The notes: generated by a model not told the origin, from the sequence alone. DNA of 17,512 nucleotides from Burkholderiales bacterium UBA954 (GCA_002293155.1 DBCQ01000002.1:1-17512), one strand, 5' to 3'. Shown: positions 7,130 to 14,022, counted from the first letter of the stretch. A program made the numbers and translations.

Positions 7130-7936
7130 ATGATTAAAGCTGTTATTTTTGACTGGGCCGGAACTACTGTCGATTTTGGTAGCCGTGCCCCAATGGGCGC
7201 ATTCGTTAATCTATTCAAAGAGTATGGCATCGAGATTACTATCGAAGATGCACGGCGTCCGATGGGGGTCAATAAGTGGAACCATATTGATGAACTACTA
7301 CAGTTTCCCCATATTCAATCGCAATGGGTCAAGGTCTATGGAAGAATGCCCACATCAGTCGATGTGGACGAGATGTTGCAAGCATTCACCCCGATGAATA
7401 TGGAAAGTATTCGGCAATACTCCCAACTAATTCCGGGCGTACGCGAGGTGGTGACCTTGTTGCGGGCTCGTGGCATTCGAATTGGCGCAACGACTGGCTA
7501 CACCCGGGAATTAGCCAACGTACTCATGCCTTTGGCCGCAGAGCAAGGGTACGCTCCAGATGCGTGTGTCTGCGCAGGCGAGACAGAACAGGGAAGGCCT
7601 TCCCCGCAGATGGTTGCGCACTGTGCGAGCCTTTTGGGAATCTCAGACCCGTCAGAGGTAATTAAGGTGGACGATACCGTGCCAGGGCTTATGGAAGGAA
7701 TTAATTTTAATTGCTGGACGGTCGGAGTTAGCGTTACTGGAAATGCAATGGGATTATCGCTTGAAGAGTATCAAGACTTGCCAGACTCGGATCGTACCCT
7801 GAAAGAGAATCATGCGCGACAGGAGTTACAACAGTGTCAACCCACCGTTGTCATCGACAGTGTTGAAAATCTACTGCCTGTAGTCGATGAGATCAACGAT
7901 CGAATTATTAGCAAGAAGCGATCGGCAGCTGCATAA
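7130..7936 (+). CDS. phnX: Phosphonoacetaldehyde hydrolase (phosphonatase) PhnX
   Basis: A 268-residue HAD-superfamily enzyme that hydrolyses phosphonoacetaldehyde to acetaldehyde and phosphate, the C-P-breaking step of the pathway. The HAD nucleophile is Asp8 in FDWAGTTVD, with the aspartate-to-alanine change (DWAG) typical of phosphonatases. The cap domain contains RRPMGVNKWNHI, in which Lys49 is the Schiff-base lysine that separates true PhnX from other HAD proteins. Motif II is GATTGYT, motif III lies near GRPSPQM, and the acidic motif IV is KVDDTVPG. The ATG at 7130 has GGAGG-type sequence (7118-7122) upstream, overlapping the stop of the preceding gene. The 3' end overlaps the convergent phosphatidylserine decarboxylase gene by 29 nt and no terminator is visible. 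Confidence 0.95.
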   Translation: MIKAVIFDWAGTTVDFGSRAPMGAFVNLFKEYGIEITIEDARRPMGVNKWNHIDELLQFPHIQSQWVKVYGRMPTSVDVDEMLQAFTPMNMESIRQYSQLIPGVREVVTLLRARGIRIGATTGYTRELANVLMPLAAEQGYAPDACVCAGETEQGRPSPQMVAHCASLLGISDPSEVIKVDDTVPGLMEGINFNCWTVGVSVTGNAMGLSLEEYQDLPDSDRTLKENHARQELQQCQPTVVIDSVENLLPVVDEINDRIISKKRSAAA

Positions 7937-8789
7937 TTGGCTCACCCATTCTCAAACGCTGACCAATCGCCAGATGGGGGTTAAATTCAAATTCGGGTGG
8001 TGTAATCATGATGATCGTTGACCCATGCTCAAACCATCCCATCTCATCTCCCCGATTGAAGCGTCGGCCAGATTCGAGAGTTAGACCATTCGGGGATTTG
8101 CAATTCAATGTCGCATTTATCCCGTGAATTCGAATACCTGCAACCAAGATCGCAGCCACCGGAATCATGATAATCGGGGTGCTCTTCTGTCCTATCGAAA
8201 GCTCTAGTATCGCGCGCTCGTTCTTGCAAAATAGGCTTTCCACTCTCTTTAATGCAATAGGATTGACATTCCATGTATCACCGGAGATGTAACGCACACG
8301 CTGGAGCTGCCCATCCTCCGGCGCGTGAAATCGGTGATACATCGATGAGGTAATGCGAATTGTAAGAAAGCGGCCGTTTTGCCAAGTTTTCACTAGGCTC
8401 TCGGTTAGCAACAGATCCTTGAGAGAATACGGAAAACCTTTAGCCTGAAAAAGCTGTTGGTCTTTAATCATGCCAAACTCCCCAACGATTCCGTCGCATG
8501 GGCTAATGAGGGTATCTGGGTCACCGCAGATCGGTCGGGCTCCAGGCAACAACTCTCGAATGAAGCAGTCGTGTACGCTTTTAAACCTCTTCTGTCGGGC
8601 CTCTTCGAGTTTGAGATTCGCAAATAGCCCCCAGAGGAAAATGGACACTCGGACAATCAGCGGGTGCTCAACTCGGCTAAACCTCCCCATAAGCCTTGTG
8701 GCAAGCGCGCGAGGAATTCGGTTGGTGAGCAGGAAATTTATATCCTCTAGCAGGAGAAGAGTTTTTAGGGTTTTTACAAAAGAAATCAT
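7908..8789 (-). CDS. psd: Phosphatidylserine decarboxylase, HGST-type cleavage site
   Basis: A 293-residue pyruvoyl-dependent decarboxylase that converts phosphatidylserine to phosphatidylethanolamine at the membrane. The catalytic triad aligns with the E. coli enzyme: Asp99 in SPCDGIVGE, His155 in YHRFHAPEDG and Ser257 in HGST (255-258). The precursor should cleave itself between Gly256 and Ser257, giving the pyruvoyl cofactor and a short alpha chain of about 37 residues. The usual LGST is replaced by HGST. The segment before it (PVAAILVAGIRI) is hydrophobic, but its sequence departs from the common VGATNVGSI. ATG at 8789 is the only good start, with a weak Shine-Dalgarno. A Pho-box-like array belonging to the divergent aminotransferase begins 2 nt upstream. 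This could be the housekeeping enzyme or a specialised paralogue. Confidence 0.85.
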   Translation of the reverse strand: MISFVKTLKTLLLLEDINFLLTNRIPRALATRLMGRFSRVEHPLIVRVSIFLWGLFANLKLEEARQKRFKSVHDCFIRELLPGARPICGDPDTLISPCDGIVGEFGMIKDQQLFQAKGFPYSLKDLLLTESLVKTWQNGRFLTIRITSSMYHRFHAPEDGQLQRVRYISGDTWNVNPIALKRVESLFCKNERAILELSIGQKSTPIIMIPVAAILVAGIRIHGINATLNCKSPNGLTLESGRRFNRGDEMGWFEHGSTIIMITPPEFEFNPHLAIGQRLRMGEPIMQLPIASC

Positions 8790-8790
8790 T

Positions 8791-8819
8791 TGGTCATCAC
8801 TTCGTCATGTTTGCGTAAT
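8791..8819 (+). promoter_or_regulatory. Triple Pho-box-like array upstream of aminotransferase
   Basis: Three 7-mers start exactly 11 nt apart on the plus strand: TGGTCAT (8791-8797), TCGTCAT (8802-8808) and GCGTAAT (8813-8819). They face the aminotransferase gene, whose strong Shine-Dalgarno AAAGGAGGG lies at 8836-8844. A weak -10-like CAACAT lies at 8827-8832. The first unit begins 2 nt from the start codon of the divergent decarboxylase gene, so a bound regulator would sit on that gene's leader or promoter. Confidence 0.6.
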
Positions 8820-8851
8820 ACAAATACAACATCGCAAAGGAGGGCTTTTGG

Positions 8852-10516
8852 ATGGATGGACAGATTTTGGTAGGAATTACCTCGGCTGCAATATTGGCAA
8901 CAGGTCTCTACAAGGGCTACCGAAGACTCAAGCTCTCGAGAGCAAAATACCCCTCGTTGACTGGGCACTCCCGAATGGCCAAGCTGTTCACAGGCTTGAT
9001 TCCAAACTATGTCTACCCCGAGGACTCTTGGCTTAATCGCGATGGCGTGCACGAGGTAGTAGCCACCCGTCGGCGAGGCGCCTTTAGTCAACTGGTCTCC
9101 GACCTGGAGCAGAAGTGCCCTAGAACCCTTGCCGCAACCGACGCTATCGCTCCGCGGATCTCCGATATTCAGTTCACGCGACGCTATCGAATCCCTTTTC
9201 AGTTTCGAAATGCAAGTGTCAAGAAGCTCCAGATTGGCAACGTCTGGGAGTCGAGTCACGGGTCTTGGCTTGTCGATCTCGATGGCAATCGATATCTCGA
9301 TCTCAGCGGCTCCTACGGAGTAAATTTGTTCGGTCTTGATTTCTATAAGTCCACTATCAACGAGGCAGTGGACAATGCTAAGGATCTCGGCCCCTTCCTT
9401 GGTGGCTATCACCCCAGCATCGTTCGAGTCACAGAAGATCTGTTGGCGATTTCGGGGATGGATGAAGTCTCTTTTCATATGTCCGGCACCGAGGCAGTTA
9501 TGCAGGCGGTTCGCCTTGCCCGTTACCACACCGGTAAGCGCCGCCTCGTAAGGTTTTGCGGGGCCTATCACGGCTGGTGGGACGATGTACAGCCCGGGCC
9601 CGGAAATCCTATGCCGCCCTCTCGCCAGACTCTGACCCTCCGGGAGATGCATCAAAGAACGCTTGACTATTTGGCGACGAGTAAAGACGTCGCCTGCGTT
9701 TTGATCAATCCAATTCAAGCCATGCATCCTAATAAGGCCGCTCCAACCGACTCGATGCTCATTGATGGGCAGCGTCATGTTGAATTCAACCGTGAGGCCT
9801 ATTCGGCCTGGCTTTCCGCTCTTCGCTCGGTCTGTGACGCTCGGGGAATTGTCATGATTCTTGATGAGGTGTTCTTGGGCTTTAGGCTCGCCAAAGGGGG
9901 CGCCCAAGAGTATTTCGGTGTTCGAGCGGATTTGGTAACTTACGGGAAGACCCTTGGCGGCGGTTTTCCTGTCGGCGTGCTTTGCGGCAAGTCTAGCCTG
10001 ATGCGTCGGTTCAAAGAAGGTCGCCCGGCAGATATCTGCTTTGCGCGTGGTACGTTTAACGCGCACCCCTATGTACTTACTGCGATGCAAGCCTTCCTCG
10101 ATAGAACTAAGAGCCCCGAAATCAAAACTCTCTACGCTGAGATGGAGGTTTTGTGGACTGCTCGTCGGGAGCGGCTGAACCGTCAGCTGGCAGAGCGCCA
10201 ACTGCCCTTGAGATTCGAAGGAATGCCAACAGTCTGGTCGCTGATTTTTACTCGTCCAGGTCGATATCATTGGCTATTGCAGTTCTACCTGAGGCGAGAA
10301 GGTATTGTGCTGAGTTGGGTTGGTACCGGCCGCCTGATTTTCAATCTGCAGTTTTCCGAGCAGGAATTTGAGGAATTTAGCCATAAGTTGTTTGCTGCGG
10401 CATTGCAATTTCAACAACATGGCTGGTGGGCCGGCTCCCCGCATCGCGGGGAGGCTGGACGTATTCGCAGGCAGATACTAAAAGAGCTTCTGATCAATCG
10501 ATTTAAGAGTGCTTAA
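8852..10516 (+). CDS. Membrane-anchored class III PLP aminotransferase
   Basis: A 554-residue protein, about 100 residues longer than typical class III (glutamate-1-semialdehyde aminotransferase-like) enzymes. Residues ~5-20 (ILVGITSAAILATGLY) form a hydrophobic segment followed by basic residues (KGYRRLKLSR), a likely N-terminal membrane anchor with the enzyme on the cytoplasmic side. The catalytic part from ~120 has SGTEA (211-215), AYHGWW (238-243), LDEVFLGFR (Asp338 for the PLP ring nitrogen) and TYGKTLGGG (Lys366 for the PLP Schiff base). It looks intact, with an added C-terminal basic tail. The substrate is unknown. The membrane anchor, the Pho-box-like promoter and lipid-enzyme neighbours suggest an amino-lipid or lipid-precursor substrate (inference). 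It starts at ATG 8852, 7 nt after AAAGGAGGG. Its 3' end overlaps the convergent Mpo1-like gene by 14 nt. Confidence 0.85.
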   Translation: MDGQILVGITSAAILATGLYKGYRRLKLSRAKYPSLTGHSRMAKLFTGLIPNYVYPEDSWLNRDGVHEVVATRRRGAFSQLVSDLEQKCPRTLAATDAIAPRISDIQFTRRYRIPFQFRNASVKKLQIGNVWESSHGSWLVDLDGNRYLDLSGSYGVNLFGLDFYKSTINEAVDNAKDLGPFLGGYHPSIVRVTEDLLAISGMDEVSFHMSGTEAVMQAVRLARYHTGKRRLVRFCGAYHGWWDDVQPGPGNPMPPSRQTLTLREMHQRTLDYLATSKDVACVLINPIQAMHPNKAAPTDSMLIDGQRHVEFNREAYSAWLSALRSVCDARGIVMILDEVFLGFRLAKGGAQEYFGVRADLVTYGKTLGGGFPVGVLCGKSSLMRRFKEGRPADICFARGTFNAHPYVLTAMQAFLDRTKSPEIKTLYAEMEVLWTARRERLNRQLAERQLPLRFEGMPTVWSLIFTRPGRYHWLLQFYLRREGIVLSWVGTGRLIFNLQFSEQEFEEFSHKLFAAALQFQQHGWWAGSPHRGEAGRIRRQILKELLINRFKSA

Positions 10517-11123
10517 CATGGTTCATCGGATCGATGTATTCACCCTTTAACAGGTAAATCGGTGAGCGGTGATAGAGTTTGACATCGTGAAAGGGATCAG
10601 TAAGGATCTTGGCTATCCATGCAAGAGCGTGAGTGATGTTCTCGTTCTTAACGAGTTGAAGTGCCCTGAAAAGCAACCCAGCAACACCTAAGAAAAACCA
10701 CGCCATACCAACAATTCGAAGTGTTGAGTCTTCAAAGGACTCAGGAACAGCCCATGTAACTGCGGGCGGCCAAATGACCGCAAAAATAGGTATCGCCCCC
10801 CAAATCGAGAGCAGGATTACCTTGCGGTGGAGGTTGTAGCCCACCTTAATTGCCTCTTTATGCTCATGAGATGCATTATTGATCGAATCAAATTCCTTTG
10901 ATTCAAAAAAGAAATGCCCAATTTGACGAGTTGTCATGGCCAGTAACCAGCCAATTAGAGCCGCGCTAACAGGATCAAAAAACAACAGGATATAAGCAGC
11001 TAAGAAACTGAGAGCACTGACGAGATGCAGGGCCTGGTTGATCCTGCTTTGATGATAGTAGCGATGATCATCCCAGCGCTGTACACGTAGTGCAGTTGTA
11101 AATTGGCTTAGGGTTTTAGACAT
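10503..11123 (-). CDS. Mpo1-like (DUF962) integral membrane protein
   Basis: A 206-residue protein with about four membrane segments (near residues 30-49, 52-68, 102-119 and 136-152). The signature fits the Mpo1/DUF962 family: His24-x4-Asn29-x3-His33 at the start of the first membrane segment, and RQIGHFFFE (His70) at the end of the second. Yeast Mpo1 is an iron-dependent dioxygenase that shortens 2-hydroxy fatty acids from phytosphingosine. By analogy this protein may act on hydroxylated lipid chains, but that is inference and the match is by eye. A Shine-Dalgarno-like GGGAGAGG lies 3-4 nt before the ATG. A Pho-box-like element and a -10-like CATAGT lie upstream on the same strand. It converges with the aminotransferase gene, overlapping it by 14 nt. 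Confidence 0.65.
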   Translation of the reverse strand: MSKTLSQFTTALRVQRWDDHRYYHQSRINQALHLVSALSFLAAYILLFFDPVSAALIGWLLAMTTRQIGHFFFESKEFDSINNASHEHKEAIKVGYNLHRKVILLSIWGAIPIFAVIWPPAVTWAVPESFEDSTLRIVGMAWFFLGVAGLLFRALQLVKNENITHALAWIAKILTDPFHDVKLYHRSPIYLLKGEYIDPMNHVKHS

Positions 11124-11184
11124 TTACCTCTCCCATTTCGTTGGTGGATCAAAGCCGGCCAGATTCGGGGGCTCTGACAGCCTG

Positions 11185-11218
11185 ACTATGCCGAGAATGC
11201 ATGTCAAATTGATGACAT
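11185..11218 (-). promoter_or_regulatory. Pho-box-like promoter of the Mpo1-like gene
   Basis: On the minus strand ATGTCAT (11218-11212), linker CAAT and TTGACAT (11207-11201) form two 7-mers 11 nt apart. A -10-like CATAGT follows at 11190-11185, the same hexamer as in the phosphonate operon promoter. The element is also an inverted repeat (ATGTCA, 6 nt, TGACAT), so a different dimeric regulator cannot be excluded. Confidence 0.5.
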
Positions 11219-11248
11219 CTCGATGATGAAATACAAAGATTTTTAATT

Positions 11249-11303
11249 TTGTAATAAAAAGTTAGTCTAACTGTCATAGAACTGCTATCTCTCCTCCTTA
11301 ACA
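11249..11303 (+). promoter_or_regulatory. Four-unit Pho-box-like array and promoter of glycosyltransferase
   Basis: The core is CTGTCAT (11271-11277), AGAA, CTGCTAT (11282-11288), the closest match to the PhoB consensus in this window. Further positions at the same 11-nt period upstream hold TTGTAAT (11249-11255) and a poor unit AGTTAGT (11260-11266). A -10-like TTAACA lies at 11298-11303, 9 nt after the core. Transcription would then start near 11310, very close to the first possible start codon of the glycosyltransferase. Confidence 0.7.
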
Positions 11304-11311
11304 TCAGGCTC

Positions 11312-12496
11312 ATGGAGACAGCAGAACTTGATGTGATGTCATTTCCGGCGATTCATCGGCAGATGCGGATCGCCGTTGTTACCGAAACCTATCCACCAGA
11401 TGTAAACGGTGTGGCGCTGACTCTGCGACGGGTTGTAGAGGGGCTCCAGGGGCTTGGACATGACGTCTTTCTCGTTCGCCCGCGTCAATCGAATGACGCC
11501 AAGGCAGGCGACCCAGCTCACGAGCTTCTGGTTCAAGGTATGCCGATTCCAATGTACCCCGCTCTGAAAATCGGCTTTCCCGCGAAGCGCGCCCTGGTTA
11601 AGCTCTGGACCTCCCGGCGTCCTGACCTGGTTCACATCGCGACCGAGGGACCTCTTGGCTGGTCAGCAATACAGGCCGCTAAGAAGCTGAGAATTCCGAT
11701 GACATCGGATTTTCGAACAAACTTTCACGCCTACAGTGCTTTTTATGGCTTCCGTTGGATGAAGAGCACAATCTTCTCTTACATGAAGAAGTTTCATAAT
11801 GCGACACAATGCACGATGGTTCCAACCGCGGAGTTAAAGCAGACCCTCGCGGGCTTGGGGTTTCATCGCCTAATGGTTATCCCACGAGGGATTGATACGC
11901 AGCTCTTTGATCCAGTACGACGCTCAGAGGCACTCAGGAGTTCTTGGGGCGCAACCGCAGCAACCTGCGTGCTGCTGTCAGTTGGCAGACTAGCAGCAGA
12001 GAAAAATCTAAATCTAGTCTTGAAGGTATTCCATCAGGCACGAATGCAGAACCCCGATATCCTTCTCGTATTCGTGGGAGATGGTCCACTAAAAGAAAAG
12101 TTAGTGTCACAGTGCCCAGAGGCAATTTTCTGCGGTGTCCAACACGGTGAAGCGCTTGCAGCTCATTACGCAAGCGGTGACATCTTTTTGTTTCCAAGCC
12201 TGACGGAGACATTTGGAAACGTGACCCTAGAGGCGCTTGCAAGCGGCATCGCTGTGGTTGCGTTTGACTGCGCAGGGGCTCGCCAGTTAATCAGTTCAGA
12301 TGTCTCAGGCATCCTGTTGCCACCACAGGATGAATCCTCCTTCGTTGAAAGATCGATACGACTCGCGCAGGATGCGAATCAAAGAAATCGTCTCGGGATG
12401 GCCGCCCGCCAGGTGAGTCTCGAGAACCAATGGGCGACGGTTGTTAAACGAACCGAAGCCGTTATGCTACAGGTGTTGGCCGATAGAACCAGTTAG
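11312..12496 (+). CDS. GT4-family glycosyltransferase, probable glycolipid synthase
   Basis: A GT-B fold retaining glycosyltransferase of up to 394 residues. The N-terminal acceptor domain begins MRIAVVTETYPPDVNGVA, typical of the GT4 group containing SqdX/MgtA/Agt-like lipid glycosyltransferases. The donor domain has IPRGIDTQLFDP, LLSVGRLAAEKN, VFVGDGPL and the E-x7-E motif (Glu299 to Glu307 in TETFGNVTLEALASG). The probable role is sugar transfer to diacylglycerol or a related lipid, replacing phospholipids under phosphate limitation. That is inferred from the family and from the strong Pho-box-like site just upstream. The start is uncertain: ATG 11312 gives 394 residues but lies almost at the predicted transcription start; ATG 11336 or ATG 11363 (beginning MRIAVV) are alternatives, none with a good Shine-Dalgarno. 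The hydrolase gene follows after ~70 nt and may be co-transcribed. Confidence 0.82.
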   Translation: METAELDVMSFPAIHRQMRIAVVTETYPPDVNGVALTLRRVVEGLQGLGHDVFLVRPRQSNDAKAGDPAHELLVQGMPIPMYPALKIGFPAKRALVKLWTSRRPDLVHIATEGPLGWSAIQAAKKLRIPMTSDFRTNFHAYSAFYGFRWMKSTIFSYMKKFHNATQCTMVPTAELKQTLAGLGFHRLMVIPRGIDTQLFDPVRRSEALRSSWGATAATCVLLSVGRLAAEKNLNLVLKVFHQARMQNPDILLVFVGDGPLKEKLVSQCPEAIFCGVQHGEALAAHYASGDIFLFPSLTETFGNVTLEALASGIAVVAFDCAGARQLISSDVSGILLPPQDESSFVERSIRLAQDANQRNRLGMAARQVSLENQWATVVKRTEAVMLQVLADRTS

Positions 12497-12567
12497 AATG
12501 GGGCTAGAGAAATACCTCAGAGGATTCATTTTGTTGGCTTATAAGCATCTTTTTGAATCGTCTGCCA

Positions 12568-13422
12568 ATGAAGTTTAGACGCAGGCGATTTGAATTAACG
12601 GTTTTTGAAGCTGGTCGACATCGAAAGCTTATAGGAGAAGATATCGGCGAGGAACGCTCTCCAGATCTTTTCTTATGTCTTCCAGGGCTACTCGAAACAC
12701 ACGATAGTTTTGACGAATTTATTTCGTTTTTAGCACCCAACGCTCGAGTCATGGTTCTTGATTGGTGCGGTCGGGGCGACTCTGATTGGCTTGCCGCAGC
12801 CCATGACTATAAGATGAGTGTTTATCTTAGTGACTTGTGGCGTTTTTATACGTATGCGATGGGCGTTATGAGTAGCTGGGCATTCACAGGACAGGGCGAG
12901 CGTGATGCAATAACGGTATCAAAATCAGCTCGGATTCATCTTGTGGGGACGAGTATGGGCGGCTTACTTGCGGTTATGTTGGCAAGTGGCAAGCCTAAGA
13001 TGTTGGGGAGTGTAATCCTAAACGATATCGGGCCCTTATTGCCGTGGAGCGGTGTATTCGCGCTGATGACAAACATTAGTACTGCGAAGTCATCAAGTAT
13101 GAATACCCTTCGGGGTCCTGATCTTGCCAAGCAGCTCGATGTAGATCCTCAGTTGCTACGTGCAGTTCGACAACCAGCTCATCTTGACTTGCCGCACGAG
13201 AACCGATTATCCGGTGTCGACTTTAGTGATCGCTTTGCTGCAGTAACCACACCGATTCTCGTACTACGAGGAATGGACTCTGAGATTGTTAACGATTCAG
13301 TGGTGAAGCGAATGTTTGAGATTCATCCGCTTACCCGCATTCATGAGTGCCCAGAGAGCGGCCACCCCGTTGCCTATAGCAAAACGGTTTGTGAAGCCAT
13401 TCGGCACTTTATCGGTCCCTAG
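12568..13422 (+). CDS. Alpha/beta hydrolase
   Basis: A 284-residue cytoplasmic alpha/beta-hydrolase-fold protein without signal peptide. The oxyanion strand reads LCLPGLLETHDSF, then VLDWCGRGDSD. The nucleophile elbow is GTSMGG with Ser129, and the acid and base are probably Asp237 (LRGMDSE) and His266 (PESGHPV). The catalytic triad is complete. The substrate cannot be read from sequence. Its position 71 nt after the glycosyltransferase on the same strand, with no promoter recognised between them, suggests one transcript and possibly a lipid ester substrate (inference). ATG 12568 is preferred over an in-frame TTG at 12553; neither has a clear Shine-Dalgarno. It is convergent with the TPR gene and separated from it by 54 nt. 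Confidence 0.8.
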   Translation: MKFRRRRFELTVFEAGRHRKLIGEDIGEERSPDLFLCLPGLLETHDSFDEFISFLAPNARVMVLDWCGRGDSDWLAAAHDYKMSVYLSDLWRFYTYAMGVMSSWAFTGQGERDAITVSKSARIHLVGTSMGGLLAVMLASGKPKMLGSVILNDIGPLLPWSGVFALMTNISTAKSSSMNTLRGPDLAKQLDVDPQLLRAVRQPAHLDLPHENRLSGVDFSDRFAAVTTPILVLRGMDSEIVNDSVVKRMFEIHPLTRIHECPESGHPVAYSKTVCEAIRHFIGP

Positions 13423-13476
13423 TCTCCCCAGGCTTAAGCCCTGATTCAGAGCGATATACCTCTTTGCCTCTCCTCG

Positions 13477-13929
13477 TTACTTTCGTAACTTAAATGACAT
13501 GATGCCGGCCTCCAGATCACGGTACTCTTCGCAATCCAACGGGCAAGCCTTGCCTAGTCGGTTCAGAAGCGCTTCTGCACCAGTCAGATCGTTTCTGATC
13601 AACAGCAGCTCGCCGTAGTACTCCAGCGCACCACGATGCAGGGGATCCAATGCAAGGGCTGCTTTGTAGAAAACCTCGGCATTGCTCAGGTCGGGTGGTG
13701 ATTTCTTGCGTAAACTAAAACCCATCAGGTTATTCCAGTCGGCAGAATGTTTTTGTTCGGCTTTTTTAAGCAACTCAACCGCCTTGTCAAACTGTTCAGA
13801 CTTAATCGCTTCCCGTGCCTGATACATAGGGTGCGTTGGGAAGGTCTCTGGATCCGAAACGCTAGAGGTGTCTACGGCGTGCGCGGTGACTGTCACACTC
13901 CATGCAATCAGAAAGGCTAGACTTTTCAT
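13477..13929 (-). CDS. Small exported TPR-repeat protein
   Basis: A 150-residue protein with a signal peptide (MKSLAFLIAWSVTVTAHA, likely cleaved before VDTSS) and about two to three TPR-like helical pairs, for example AREAIKSEQFDKAVELLKKAE and AEVFYKAALALDPLHRGALEYYGELLL. It is probably periplasmic and may mediate protein-protein contacts; no specific function is recognised. The frame is open back to 14001, but the start at 13929 is chosen for two reasons: the signal peptide begins there, and a strong terminator hairpin for the upstream phoX gene (13957-13987) lies within the longer version. No Shine-Dalgarno or separate promoter is obvious, so it may be expressed by read-through from phoX. 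Confidence 0.7.
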   Translation of the reverse strand: MKSLAFLIAWSVTVTAHAVDTSSVSDPETFPTHPMYQAREAIKSEQFDKAVELLKKAEQKHSADWNNLMGFSLRKKSPPDLSNAEVFYKAALALDPLHRGALEYYGELLLIRNDLTGAEALLNRLGKACPLDCEEYRDLEAGIMSFKLRK

Positions 13930-13956
13930 ATTGGATATTGAGGAGGGGCTTGGCTG

Positions 13957-13987
13957 AAAAAATGGCCACGCACTCGGGCGTAGCCAT
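13957..13987 (-). terminator. Rho-independent terminator after phoX
   Basis: On the minus strand, ATGGCTACGC (13987-13978) and GCGTGGCCAT (13971-13962) form a 10-bp stem with one G-U pair around a 6-nt loop. The stem is followed directly by a T-run (13961-13957). The hairpin begins 36 nt after the phoX stop codon and is the clearest intrinsic terminator in the window. It separates phoX from the small TPR gene. Confidence 0.8.
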
Positions 13988-14022
13988 GTTAATACCCGCA
14001 TGGGGCAGCTGAACCCGTTCCG

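Noticed and set aside
7947..7992. Complementary ACCCAT and ATGGGGGT segments just after phnX, a possible terminator.
   Set aside because: The stem is only about six pairs with a loop of over 20 nt and no T-run, so no intrinsic terminator is supported.
8786..10270. A 494-codon minus-strand open frame covering most of the aminotransferase gene.
   Set aside because: It lies wholly antisense to a protein with clear PLP motifs and a strong ribosome binding site, and its own translation shows no recognisable domain; it is a shadow frame.
13423..13476. Perfect palindrome GGCTTAAGCC between the alpha/beta hydrolase and TPR genes.
   Set aside because: It has no loop and no T-run, so it cannot act as a normal hairpin terminator; a 10-bp palindrome alone is weak evidence.
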